Of a DNA stretch of 31,934 nucleotides, positions 1 through 7,870 are shown piece after piece. The stretch spans positions 1 through 31,934 of the forward strand of contig JAEYRN010000084.1 of assembly GCA_023435565.1 (NCBI GenBank), given 5' to 3'. Every line of letters starts with the position of its first letter. Position 1 is the first letter of the stretch. The translations under genes and the position numbers were made by a program. The notes below the pieces were generated by a model. The model was not told where the DNA came from. It made no database searches and saw nothing but the letters and a program-made list of their open reading frames with translations. The stretch comes from Bacillota bacterium. GTDB lineage: Bacteria; Bacillota; UBA4882; UBA8346.

Positions 1-128
1 TAGAGGGCAGGTTGCCCACGCGTTACTCACCCGTCCGCCGCTCGTGTATTGCTACACTCGCTCGACTTGCATGTATTAGGCACGCCGCCAGCGTTCGTCC
101 TGAGCCAGGATCAAACTCTCCGTAAAAA
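1..128 (-). rRNA. rrs: 16S ribosomal RNA, 5' end only (partial)
   Basis: The reverse complement carries the universal 16S 5' signature AGAGTTTGATCCTGGCTCAG (about 102-121) followed by the conserved GACGAACGCTGGCGGCGTGC block and the GGACGGGTGAGTAACGCGTG block near the window edge. Only about 128 nt of the gene are present; the rest lies beyond base 1. The exact mature 5' end is estimated from the usual distance to the AGAGTTTGAT motif. The sequence is of Bacillota type, but this fragment is too short for a genus call. Confidence 0.97.
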
Positions 129-138
129 GTTATTGTAT

Positions 139-158
139 GGAACGCACATGTGCGTTCC
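139..158. repeat. Perfect 20-bp palindrome in the 16S leader
   Basis: The sequence ggaacgcacatgtgcgttcc is its own reverse complement. It ends about 10 nt upstream of the estimated 16S 5' end. In the precursor RNA it could fold only as a hairpin with a minimal loop, or pair between two molecules. It could be part of a processing stem or a protein site; nothing here decides between these. Confidence 0.6.
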
Positions 159-313
159 TTTCAATCTTTTACTCAAGCTTGAACAATAGCTCTAGTTACT
201 TCTGGCCATGTTTTTGCACATCTCTGTGCTTCCTCATGACAGGTTTTTCTTAATTCAAAAGACCTACCAGTCTTTCGCTTTACTGCTGTTCAGTTTTCAA
301 GGTTCAAAATAAT

Positions 314-344
314 TCGCCGGATTATTGTTTCCGCAATCAGGCGA
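314..344 (-). other. Hairpin at the start of the rRNA leader transcript
   Basis: Read on the minus strand, TCGCC-t-GATT pairs with AATC-c-GGCGA around an 11-nt loop (9 base pairs with one mismatch). It begins almost exactly where a transcript from the promoter at 352-380 would start, so it would form the 5' end of the pre-rRNA leader. The rest of the leader contains a TTGAAAACTGAAC-like stretch common in Bacillota rRNA spacers and leaders. Confidence 0.5.
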
Positions 345-351
345 CTTATTT

Positions 352-380
352 ATATTATCACAAACCATTTTCTTTGTCAA
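352..380 (-). promoter_or_regulatory. rRNA promoter P2 (proximal), sigma-A type
   Basis: On the minus strand there is a perfect -35 TTGACA, a 17-nt spacer and a -10 TAATAT preceded by TGA, giving an extended -10 (TGn). It lies about 220 nt upstream of the 16S 5' end, a usual arrangement for rRNA operons. Confidence 0.8.
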
Positions 381-444
381 CAGATATTTTGTCGTTGTTC
401 GTGTTGTTATTGAAACGAAATTAGTGGTTCGTGACAGCTTTTAT

Positions 445-474
445 ATATTAGCACAGGTATATCTATTAGGTCAA
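445..474 (-). promoter_or_regulatory. rRNA promoter P1 (distal), sigma-A type with extended -10
   Basis: On the minus strand TTGACC is followed by an 18-nt spacer and TAATAT, with the extended -10 TGC. Its 18 bp atatacctgtgctaatat are identical to the core of the cspA promoter at 8133-8150. Two tandem promoters in front of a 16S gene are typical of rRNA operons. Confidence 0.6.
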
Positions 475-548
475 GAGAATTTTTTAAAATCTTTTTGCTA
501 ATTTCTCAACCAAGATTTACACTCTAAATATACTTTGTTAAATGAGAA

Positions 549-658
549 AATTGCATAATTTAAAATTTTTGCTTCAGCTCACAATATATTTGATAGATAC
601 ATCTGGGTTTGTCACTATAAATTGTGGCTGAAGGGTCAACTAAAGTAAATATGCAATT
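549..658. repeat. Nested inverted repeat in the 480-775 intergenic gap
   Basis: An outer pair of 9-bp arms (aattgcata at 549-557 and tatgcaatt at 650-658) encloses an inner imperfect hairpin (572-590 with 616-633; one bulge and a few mismatches, about 26-nt loop). The flanks are AT rich and no oligo-T run follows the stem directly on either strand, so this is not an obvious terminator. The rest of the roughly 300-base gap between the rRNA promoters and the first protein gene shows no gene. Confidence 0.5.
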
Positions 659-775
659 CCATAAATTAGTACTTATGTTTTTAAAATAACACATAAAATC
701 CTTCGCGATTATTTACAAAACGAGTCAAAAATATTGAATTTAACAAAGTAGATATAATGCCGAATGCAAATACTA

Positions 776-1795
776 TCAAACCTGAAATAATAATTTATTT
801 TTATTCCCGTTACTCTCCAATATCCGTTCCATCTTTTCAACAAACAAACAAACCGGCCAATTAACCCGATTATGATAGTAACGCGCTACCAATCGGTAAG
901 ATTCCCATGGAAAAGCCAAATAAGCGCGAACTACCTCCAAATCATCTTTCGTCATTAAAAAACTTTCATTATATATTTGGCTAATTCCTTCATACCATTC
1001 ACTACCCCATCCGTTAGCACGGCCGGTTTTAGCCATTAATAAAGCTAAGTCTACTAATGATACATCCAACAGGCATTCTTTTAAACTAATACACATTACC
1101 TGGCCGTTCGGAAGAGCTCGAAGATTACTCCTATTAAAATTATTAATTATAGGCCGAAAGGATTCTTTTGCTTCAAATAAAGCGCTATAAGTTGAATTTT
1201 GAATAAGATTTAAAGACAATTCCGCTTCCTTAATAAACCTATCACTATGCTTAAGAAACAGCTGATCAAAGACTGTAGGGTGCAAACGATAGTTTGCTAA
1301 GAACCAAAAACTTTTAAAAGACTTTATCATATCTTGATAACGATCAATTAAAGACTTTTGCAATGTTTTAAACTTAATAGCTGATAATTCCGGTGAATCC
1401 ATAACCTTACGAAAATTAATAACCAACTTTAATAATGATAGAATGTCATTTCTATATGAAATCGACCTTAGGTCGGGCCAATCCGTTAAAAAGAATACAC
1501 GCCCATCCTTTAGTGTGCTATAAAAATAATCATTTTTTAATCGGATTGGAAATAAGAATCCTCTAATTCCTTTTTCTTCTAATAATCGTAATAACCCTAT
1601 TTCGGCAGATAATTCATTTTCTTCTTTAGATACCATCCACAAAGCATACTTTCCCTGAGATGTCTCTAGCATAAAACAAGCGCCGTTTATTCTAAAAAAT
1701 CGTTTAGGCGCTCCCGGAAATAGCTTTATTGACTCGGAACAAATACCAACCCTTATCAAATCATAATATACTTTGATTCGCTCGGGATTCATCAT
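776..1795 (-). CDS. CotS/YutH-like spore coat-associated protein, probable pseudokinase (second of pair)
   Basis: This protein of 339 aa resembles the aminoglycoside-phosphotransferase-fold spore proteins (CotS, CotI, YutH) in its overall plan: an N-terminal lobe with a lysine-containing strand, then an all-helical C-lobe. The place of the catalytic loop (HGDxxxxN in active kinases) reads NFNRSN at about 219-224, and the metal-binding DxD place reads SLKE, so catalysis is doubtful. The start chosen is the ATG at 1795. It overlaps the stop of the upstream gene as ATGA and has GAGGG just upstream; an in-frame ATG at 1834 lies inside the previous gene with no better site. The ATG at 1792 is equally possible. 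It is translationally coupled to the gene before it. Family membership is inferred and the function is unknown; a coat structural role is likely by analogy. Confidence 0.6.
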   Translation of the reverse strand: MMNPERIKVYYDLIRVGICSESIKLFPGAPKRFFRINGACFMLETSQGKYALWMVSKEENELSAEIGLLRLLEEKGIRGFLFPIRLKNDYFYSTLKDGRVFFLTDWPDLRSISYRNDILSLLKLVINFRKVMDSPELSAIKFKTLQKSLIDRYQDMIKSFKSFWFLANYRLHPTVFDQLFLKHSDRFIKEAELSLNLIQNSTYSALFEAKESFRPIINNFNRSNLRALPNGQVMCISLKECLLDVSLVDLALLMAKTGRANGWGSEWYEGISQIYNESFLMTKDDLEVVRAYLAFPWESYRLVARYYHNRVNWPVCLFVEKMERILESNGNKNKLLFQV

Positions 1796-3279
1796 ATTTC
1801 CCTCAAAGCTTTCGTTTTGGGAAAACCACTCCATTTAATAAGAGCAGGTTTTTCTTCATTAGTAAAATTGGTATGTTCTTTACAAATAAGTTTGTTTTCA
1901 ACATCTATGCCAGGGGCTATTTCTACATATTCTTCTTTTTTTAATTCTTCTTTTTCTTCTTTTGTTACTTCTTCTTCGATTGTCGGAAACTGCCTCTCCA
2001 TAATTTCATCAAAATTATTGCTGATTTGGGCTGCTCCTTCCAATACATTTCCTTCCTTCCCGCTAACTACCCCTTTCTGATTATTTAAAGTTAAACGTTC
2101 AATCACATCTAAAGGAAGTTTTTGATCATTATCAATTTTTATTAACGAATCTACCTGACCGGAAAAGTCACCCCAGGATTCAATCGGAGACAAGACCATC
2201 GATATTTTTCTCGTGTCTTCATTGGCTGGATAACCGGGTTTCCCCCAAACCCACCGGTTTTTAGAACCCAATTCCTTCCAAACCTTTGCCAAGCACCGTT
2301 CCTTCTTAGCCATTTGCTTCACTTCCTCTTTGATTGCTTTACGTTGGAGTTCATCCGCCTCAATTTCTGTTAATAATAATACAGCCTCAGCCGGATAACG
2401 AAGTAATGCTATTAAGGCGCTATATTCTTCGGACCAAAATGGTTGGATCTTCGAATATTCAGTAATTAGAAAAATAATCAAATCAGGTTCCCAAAACCCA
2501 ATATTACTAATTAAAGAAGCCAAATCCATAATTTTGGGCTGAAAGGCTAAATGTTCCCAGTTTAATAAGTAATAATCATTCCCGCACCAAATGATATTTT
2601 CCACGCTAAGATTACCATGTCCCAATACCCCGGTCCGACGATGATGTTCAAATAGCGCATTTATTCCGGAACTCTTCCAATCGGCTAAAGCCCCGGATAA
2701 AATTCTAATAGTCTCTTTTTTTAACTCGCCAAACTCCTTGTTTGTTTTTTCATGCCCTAGATTTCCGGATAATTGATCAATCTTCTCCAATTCGATTCCC
2801 CAACGGGTTTCAATTGTACTCCAACGGTCCCTAAGAACTTCGATCCCTTTGTTTTCGTGATAATCTTTACCTGTACGATAAAGATCGGCAAGAATCTCCG
2901 CAATTCTCGAGACGGAGGCCGGATCGCTCGCTTTAAAACAATCATTAGTAAAAAGCCAAGGTTGAATTAGATAACAATGATTGTTTTCCTCCCAAATAAT
3001 AGTCTTTTGCCACGGCATAGCCCAATTGCCAAAGGACCTTTCTTCGAGATACTCTAAGATACTTCTTACCCATTTTAGTTCTTGCTTCTCGTACTTCACT
3101 AGGCTGAGTCGATACCATCCTTCGGAAGTACAAACAAATACCGCTTCTGGTTTATAAAAAAAACGATGCGGTTTTAACCCCAACCTTTGAAAGATAGGCG
3201 CCCATTTTACGTAATTAGCTTTAACGGTTTCAAATTCACGCAAAGAAACTTCATTTTCCAACCTTAATTCTCTCACCAA
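1792..3279 (-). CDS. CotS-like spore coat kinase-fold protein with charged C-terminal tail
   Basis: The protein has 495 aa. Residues about 1-330 follow the CotS/APH-like plan, with the helical C-lobe signature GHGNLSVENI at 220-229 and LLNWEHL at 238-244. In active relatives these are HGDxxxxN and (I/V)DWE. Here the catalytic Asp (position 223) and the metal-binding Asp (position 240) are both Asn, so it is probably a pseudokinase. After about residue 330 comes an extra 160-residue tail with a Glu/Lys-rich stretch at about 425-450, unlike ordinary CotS proteins of roughly 340-350 aa. GGGAGGT precedes a TTG start at 3279; GTG at 3276 is an alternative. The stop overlaps the next gene. The family is seen at motif level; the role in the spore coat is inferred. 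Confidence 0.6.
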   Translation of the reverse strand: MVRELRLENEVSLREFETVKANYVKWAPIFQRLGLKPHRFFYKPEAVFVCTSEGWYRLSLVKYEKQELKWVRSILEYLEERSFGNWAMPWQKTIIWEENNHCYLIQPWLFTNDCFKASDPASVSRIAEILADLYRTGKDYHENKGIEVLRDRWSTIETRWGIELEKIDQLSGNLGHEKTNKEFGELKKETIRILSGALADWKSSGINALFEHHRRTGVLGHGNLSVENIIWCGNDYYLLNWEHLAFQPKIMDLASLISNIGFWEPDLIIFLITEYSKIQPFWSEEYSALIALLRYPAEAVLLLTEIEADELQRKAIKEEVKQMAKKERCLAKVWKELGSKNRWVWGKPGYPANEDTRKISMVLSPIESWGDFSGQVDSLIKIDNDQKLPLDVIERLTLNNQKGVVSGKEGNVLEGAAQISNNFDEIMERQFPTIEEEVTKEEKEELKKEEYVEIAPGIDVENKLICKEHTNFTNEEKPALIKWSGFPKTKALREI

Positions 3280-3348
3280 ACCGCACCTCCCGGGACTTTA
3301 GAATATACTATTCCACTACTTATTCAAAGGAAGCTTTTCCATTTGAAC

Positions 3349-3383
3349 ACACTCATTAATCCTATTTCATAAAATATCCTATG
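3349..3383. promoter_or_regulatory. Possible overlapping divergent sigma-K-like -10 elements
   Basis: The divergent intergenic region 3280-3442 contains CATAAAATA on the plus strand (3368-3376) and CATAGGATA on the minus strand (3383-3375). Both fit the sigma-K -10 pattern CATAnnnTA. The plus-strand copy has an AC dinucleotide 17 nt upstream, as sigma-K promoters do; the minus-strand copy lacks it. Mother-cell expression would suit the coat-like genes, but short AT-rich matches like these arise easily by chance. Confidence 0.25.
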
Positions 3384-3442
3384 CTTAAGGTATTAACATT
3401 ACTCCTGAAATATATATAACCAGATCTGAAGGAGGAAAACGT

Positions 3443-4453
3443 TTGGAGATCCGCAGCCGTGCCCCTCTCCGGATTAGTTTTGCCGGCGGTGGCACCGACA
3501 TCGAGCCCTATCTTTCAGAGAAGGGAGGAGTTGTTCTAAGCACCACCATTAACAGATACAGTTATGGGACATTGATACCCAGAACCGATCAAGAAATACA
3601 AGTTGAATCTCTTGATGTCGAAATGTTCGCCAAATTTTTGGCCTCACAAAAACTGACCTTTAACGGCCAACTTGATTTAGTAAAAGCGGTACTCCGTAAA
3701 TTTGAAGGCTGGAAGCAAGGCTTTTCTTTATTTCTTCATAGCGATGCTCCTCCCGGTAGCGGGCTAGGATCATCTTCCACTATGGTAGTTACGATTTTAG
3801 GTTTATTCCGACACTGGCTTAATCTTTCCTGGAGTAATTATGATTTGGCAAATTTGGCTTATGAGATTGAAAGATTGGATTTGGGGATTAGGGGAGGTAA
3901 ACAGGACCAATACGCAGCTTCATTTGGGGGGTTCAATTTTATAGAATTCTACCATGATGGAACTGTTGTCAACCCTTTAAGAATTTCTCCGGTAATCATC
4001 AATGAACTGGAATACCACCTTTTATTATGTTACACCGGCAAGACCAGATTATCAGCGAATATTATCGCCAATCAAGTCGAAGGTTATCTTAAAAAGAGGG
4101 AAAGTTCTCTACATGCGCTTGACGAATTAAAAGCGATAACAATATCAATGAAAAACGCATTACTTCAAGGGAAACTAAACCAACTTGGCGACATGCTGCA
4201 CCAAGCGTGGATTCAAAAAAAACAATTGGCTGGAGGAATTACCAACGAAAAAATAGATTCTCTTTATCACTTAGCCAAAAACAAAGGAGCGTTAGGAGGT
4301 AAAATTTTAGGGGCCGGAGGGGGCGGTTATCTACTTCTTTATTGCCCTTATAATCGCAAACACCAAATCATGAATGAACTTGAACGTTTAGGGGCCCAAT
4401 TCACTCCATTTAGTTTTGAAAATCAAGGTTTAACTACTTGGAAGGTACAATAA
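3443..4453 (+). CDS. hddA: D-glycero-alpha-D-manno-heptose 7-phosphate kinase (GHMP family)
   Basis: This 336-aa cytosolic enzyme would phosphorylate D-glycero-D-manno-heptose 7-phosphate at C1, a step to GDP-heptose used for S-layer or other surface glycans. The N-terminus RSRAPLRISFAGGGTDIEPY is the hallmark of HddA-type kinases. The GHMP ATP-binding loop PPGSGLGSSST lies at 103-113, and the C-terminal GHMP motif KILGAGGGGYLLL at about 287-299. The start is TTG, fixed by AAGGAGG at 3429-3435. The next gene is the matching phosphatase, which supports the heptose assignment over a generic GHMP kinase. The isomerase (gmhA) and guanylyltransferase (hddC) are not in the window. Confidence 0.85.
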   Translation: MEIRSRAPLRISFAGGGTDIEPYLSEKGGVVLSTTINRYSYGTLIPRTDQEIQVESLDVEMFAKFLASQKLTFNGQLDLVKAVLRKFEGWKQGFSLFLHSDAPPGSGLGSSSTMVVTILGLFRHWLNLSWSNYDLANLAYEIERLDLGIRGGKQDQYAASFGGFNFIEFYHDGTVVNPLRISPVIINELEYHLLLCYTGKTRLSANIIANQVEGYLKKRESSLHALDELKAITISMKNALLQGKLNQLGDMLHQAWIQKKQLAGGITNEKIDSLYHLAKNKGALGGKILGAGGGGYLLLYCPYNRKHQIMNELERLGAQFTPFSFENQGLTTWKVQ

Positions 4454-4501
4454 GGCATGAGGCTCACTAAAGGCTAGCATCCGTACCCGTGCCTCATGCC
4501 T
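4453..4501. repeat. 11-bp inverted repeat between hddA and gmhB
   Basis: aggcatgaggc (4453-4463) starts on the last base of the hddA stop codon and is matched by gcctcatgcct (4491-4501), leaving a 27-nt loop. In RNA this is a strong GC-rich stem just upstream of the gmhB ribosome site. No T-run follows, so it is not a standard terminator. It may stabilise the hddA mRNA end or tune gmhB translation. Confidence 0.55.
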
Positions 4502-4527
4502 CCTGCTTATTATCAAAGGAGCTAAAC

Positions 4528-5169
4528 ATGAACCTTAATTTTTTTCAATGTCAAAATCAGGTTATTAGTTCTCAAAATCTCTTCCCTGGTCGTGGAGGGA
4601 TTTTTTTTGATCGAGATGGCACTATTGTTGAAGAAAAAAATTATCTATCCCAAACATCCGAAATTAAAATATTGGATGGAGTGGTTCCTGGTTTACTAAA
4701 ACTCAAGTCACTAGGAATGCCTATCTATCTTATTACCAATCAAGCCGGTATTGCCCATGGTTTTTTCAACGAAATACAGCTTAGGATAATCCAGTTCTAC
4801 CTTGCTGATAAATTGCTGGAATCAAATATCAAATTTCGGGCTGTCTTTTACTGCCCGCATCACCCGAAGGCAGAGATTTCAAAATACCGTTATGATTGCT
4901 TTTGCCGTAAACCCAACCCCGGGTTATTGTATCAAGCTGCCAGGTTCGACAAATTAGACTTACGGCATAGTTATATTATTGGGGATAAATTAATCGACCT
5001 TGAAGCAGGGAAACAAGCAGGAGCCAATAGAATAATGGTTCTAACCGGTTATGGTCCTGATGAGTTGAAAAAGGTAACTCAAGATCAAAAACCTGATTTT
5101 ATTGCATCCGGCGTTGACACAGCCGCCGAATGGATTATTCACCGGGAGAAAAGTCGCTTACATAAATAA
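4528..5169 (+). CDS. gmhB: D-glycero-D-manno-heptose 1,7-bisphosphate 7-phosphatase (HAD family)
   Basis: The 213-aa protein would remove the 7-phosphate from heptose 1,7-bisphosphate, the step after HddA. HAD motif I is FFDRDGT with D28 and D30, motif II is LITNQAG at about 68-74, and motif III/IV is GDKLIDLEAG at about 152-161. The structural zinc site typical of GmhB is present as C109, H111, C124 and C126. The ATG at 4528 is preferred because it has AAAGGAG just upstream; an in-frame start at 4489 falls within the inverted-repeat arm and lacks a ribosome site. It lies in the same direction as hddA, 74 nt away, and probably in the same operon. Confidence 0.85.
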   Translation: MNLNFFQCQNQVISSQNLFPGRGGIFFDRDGTIVEEKNYLSQTSEIKILDGVVPGLLKLKSLGMPIYLITNQAGIAHGFFNEIQLRIIQFYLADKLLESNIKFRAVFYCPHHPKAEISKYRYDCFCRKPNPGLLYQAARFDKLDLRHSYIIGDKLIDLEAGKQAGANRIMVLTGYGPDELKKVTQDQKPDFIASGVDTAAEWIIHREKSRLHK

Positions 5170-5247
5170 TGAAGTTACTCATAGCTACTTTCAATCTTTT
5201 TATTGGCTCTATGTCTCTAATTCCTAAATCAAGAAAAGAGGGAACAA

Positions 5248-6363
5248 ATGAAAATTGCTATTGAAGCCCGACCGGTAAAATGGTCTTATGGGACCGGTAT
5301 TGGTAACTACACCTATAGCCTCATTAACAAATTAAACGAAATCGACCATAAAAATGAATACACTTTTTTATGCCCAGATAATCAACCCAATTCCTACATC
5401 CCATTTTCAAGGGATTATAGCTTTTACTCTCTTCCAAAAGACGACCATCGAGAAGAGATAGAAATCCCGTTCTGGTTATCTAAAGAACAGGTTGACCTCT
5501 TTCATCTTCCCCAAAACGGGTTTCGAATCCCAGCCCAATGTTCATGTAAACTGGTGGTTACAGTCCACGACCTAATCCCCTACTTTTTACCGGAAATGGT
5601 CCGCCCCAGTTTTCTAAAGCGTTTTACTTCGGAAATGCCGGTTATAGTAGACCGTTCCGATCGAATCATTACGGTCTCAAATACGTCCAAACAGGATATT
5701 ATTAATGTATTTAAAATAAACCCGAATAAAATCGTGGTTATTCCTTCTGCTCCGACATTATCCTACCACCCGCTCCCGAATGTTGAAACAAGAAATTGGC
5801 TTTATAAAAATTATGGATTAAAAAAACCTTATATATTGTATGTTGGTGGGTTAAATCCTCGCAAGAACGTGGCCGAATTAGTTTATGCCTATTCTAAAAT
5901 CCGGCGTGATCTTCCTAAAGGCCAATCATTGGTGATTTTAGGCCCCGATGGAAAGCACCGTTCCAAACTTCAGATTTTGGGGGAAGCATTAAATATAACC
6001 AATGAAGAATTAATTTTTCCGGGGTTTATCGATACTGCCGAATTACCCTATTTTTATAACGGAGCGGATCTTTTTGTTTATCCTTCACTTTATGAGGGCT
6101 TCGGCTTGCCTCCAATCGAAGCGATGGCCTGTGGAACACCAGTAATAACTTCTAATGTTTCTTCATTACCCGAAGTGGTAGGGGAAGCGGCTTTAACTAT
6201 AAACCCTTATGATACTCTTTCCCTAGCGGAATCAATCTTAAAAGTATTGTCCGATGAAGCGCTCCGTTTGGAATTAAGCAAAAAAGGACTCCGGCATAGT
6301 TCCAAATATAATTGGAACTCCATAGTTAGCCAAGTTTTGAAAGTCTACCAAGAAACTGTATAA
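5248..6363 (+). CDS. GT4-family glycosyltransferase (mannosyltransferase-like)
   Basis: This 371-aa GT-B enzyme would transfer a sugar from a nucleotide donor at the cytosolic membrane face. The N-terminal Rossmann domain begins MKIAIEARPV with a glycine-rich GTGIGNYTY segment at about 13-21. The C-terminal donor domain has YVGGLNPRKN at about 198-207. The Glyco_transf_1 signature E-x7-E is in YEGFGLPPIEAMACGTPV near 288-305. AAGAGGG upstream supports the ATG start. It follows hddA and gmhB, so a heptosyl or mannosyl transferase acting on a surface glycan is a fair guess; donor and acceptor cannot be read from the sequence. The gene ends one base from the convergent RNA methyltransferase gene. 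Confidence 0.85.
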   Translation: MKIAIEARPVKWSYGTGIGNYTYSLINKLNEIDHKNEYTFLCPDNQPNSYIPFSRDYSFYSLPKDDHREEIEIPFWLSKEQVDLFHLPQNGFRIPAQCSCKLVVTVHDLIPYFLPEMVRPSFLKRFTSEMPVIVDRSDRIITVSNTSKQDIINVFKINPNKIVVIPSAPTLSYHPLPNVETRNWLYKNYGLKKPYILYVGGLNPRKNVAELVYAYSKIRRDLPKGQSLVILGPDGKHRSKLQILGEALNITNEELIFPGFIDTAELPYFYNGADLFVYPSLYEGFGLPPIEAMACGTPVITSNVSSLPEVVGEAALTINPYDTLSLAESILKVLSDEALRLELSKKGLRHSSKYNWNSIVSQVLKVYQETV

Positions 6364-6364
6364 G

Positions 6365-7522
6365 CTAATCCCCTTTTGCACCTTCGGTTCTACGGGGAGG
6401 TCTGGGACCGTAGTACTGATAAAACTGGCATTCTATTCGCCCATTATATAATTTTCTCCTCCGGTCGGCCTTTTTGCCATAAATACGTTCAAAATCAGGA
6501 TAAGCAGTTAAAACGTAAACAGACCAAGTATCCAATAAACCAAAGGTTTTCCCCATTTCTTTGTAAGTTGTTTCTATTTCTTTCTGGGTGCCGATCCGTT
6601 CTCCATATGGCGGATTACAGATAATACATCCGTATTTATGGCTGTTTTTCAGTTCGGAAACGGGTAGACGTTGAAAATGTATTTGTTCCTCCAGCCCAAC
6701 AAGTTTTTGATGGTACCGGGCTAAGCTAAGCACCGAATCATCGATGTCGGTCCCGATAATTTTTAATTTTAAGTCCCTCCGAATTGTATCCTGTGCTTCT
6801 TCCTTGGCTTGTCCCCAAGCAGATTGGGAAATCTGAGGCCATCTTTCCGAAATAAATTCCCGCTTTAATCCGGGAGCTATTTTTAAGCCGATCATTGCTG
6901 CTTCTATCGGTATTGTTCCCGAACCGCAAAATGGATCAACCAATACCCGCTCCGTATCCCAATAACTAAGTTGAATCATGGCCGCAGCAAGAGTCTCTTT
7001 TAAGGGGGCGTTAGCAGAAAGTTTCCTGTAACCGCGTTTATGTAAGCCGACTCCACTAGTATCGATAGTCAAAGTGACAGTATCCTTTAATAAAGCTACT
7101 TCGATTGGGTACTCCGGTCCGGTCTCTTCAAACCATTGTTTCTTATAACGCTGTTTCATTTTTTCGACGACTGCCTTTTTCACAATAGCTTGACAATCGG
7201 GAACACTAAAAAGCTTGGAATTAATGGACTTCCCCGATACTGGAAACCTCGCGTTTTCCGGAAGCCAATTTTCCCAAGGCAAAGATTTTGTACCTTCAAA
7301 AAGTTCTTCAAAAGTAACAGCCTGGAATTGTCCCACTTTAATTAAAACCCTGTCTGCGCATCGCAGCCAAAGATTCGTACGACAAATCCCGCTTTCATCA
7401 GCAGTGAACTCAACTTTAGCATTTTCAGTCTTGGTATCCGTATAACCAAGACTTTGGACTTCTCGGGCAACTACCGCTTCTAATCCGAAGGTAGCAGTTG
7501 CTATTAAATCAATTTTGGCCAT
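6365..7522 (-). CDS. THUMP-domain class I SAM-dependent RNA methyltransferase (YpsC/RlmL N-terminal type)
   Basis: The protein has 385 aa, the normal length of Bacillus YpsC, which corresponds to the N-terminal half of E. coli RlmL (23S rRNA m2G2445). A ferredoxin-like/THUMP region spans about 1-160. The methyltransferase domain has the SAM-binding DPFCGSGTIPIEA at 196-208, GTDID at about 257-261, and the catalytic NPPYGERIG at 303-311, typical of N2-guanine RNA methylation. GAGGG supports the ATG start. It is probably a single-gene housekeeping unit. The product specificity is inferred from the family. Confidence 0.88.
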   Translation of the reverse strand: MAKIDLIATATFGLEAVVAREVQSLGYTDTKTENAKVEFTADESGICRTNLWLRCADRVLIKVGQFQAVTFEELFEGTKSLPWENWLPENARFPVSGKSINSKLFSVPDCQAIVKKAVVEKMKQRYKKQWFEETGPEYPIEVALLKDTVTLTIDTSGVGLHKRGYRKLSANAPLKETLAAAMIQLSYWDTERVLVDPFCGSGTIPIEAAMIGLKIAPGLKREFISERWPQISQSAWGQAKEEAQDTIRRDLKLKIIGTDIDDSVLSLARYHQKLVGLEEQIHFQRLPVSELKNSHKYGCIICNPPYGERIGTQKEIETTYKEMGKTFGLLDTWSVYVLTAYPDFERIYGKKADRRRKLYNGRIECQFYQYYGPRPPRRTEGAKGD

Positions 7523-7648
7523 TTAAATCCCTCAATAATTAATTATGCCCTATACTATGCATAATATTATTTGAAACACAATTACTAATAAATTGCCTAC
7601 TCGGAAAAACACTTTGAAACTCATCTGCTTGTTGTTTTGTTTTTTCAA

Positions 7649-7807
7649 ATCAGTGTTAATCCTGTTAATCCTGTCTAACTTCCTTTTTCTTTTTGACTGG
7701 ATTTACACGGATTTACATGATTTTATTAAACTAACCTCGTGTTTATCTAGTCATGTAATCTATAATTCTTTTTAGTTTAACTCAGTGTTAATCCGGTTAA
7801 CCGTGTC
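7649..7807. repeat. Interspersed hairpin repeat: one full copy (A) and one half copy (A')
   Basis: The full copy at 7649-7724 has a left arm like TTAATCCTGTTAATCCTGTC, a pyrimidine-rich loop, and a right arm close to GACAGGATTTACACGGATTT (here with an A-to-T change giving GACTGG). The half copy at 7782-7807 has only a diverged left arm. It lies 20 bp from the cspA terminator. The 7523-7826 gap holds nothing else; the hydrophobic reading frame across it is repeat translation. Confidence 0.85.
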
Positions 7808-7826
7808 ATAATAAACCAGCTCAATT

Positions 7827-7850
7827 AAAAACCCCGGTTTTACCGGGGTT
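7827..7850 (-). terminator. Rho-independent terminator of cspA
   Basis: On the minus strand a 9-bp stem (AACCCCGGT / ACCGGGGTT) with a 3-nt loop is followed by a run of T. It sits about 20 nt after the cspA stop codon. Confidence 0.9.
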
Positions 7851-7870
7851 TAGTCTTTGATTTAATTGAA

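Noticed and set aside
572..633. Rho-independent terminator for the CotS-like operon
   Set aside because: The hairpin has a long loop, one bulge and no oligo-T tract immediately after the stem on either strand, and it lies more than 140 bp past the stop.
1796..1834. Longer start of the second CotS-like gene
   Set aside because: The extension lies wholly inside the upstream gene; the ATGA overlap with GAGGG is the better start.
4489..4527. Longer start of gmhB
   Set aside because: It begins within the inverted-repeat arm and has no ribosome site, whereas the ATG at 4528 has AAAGGAG.
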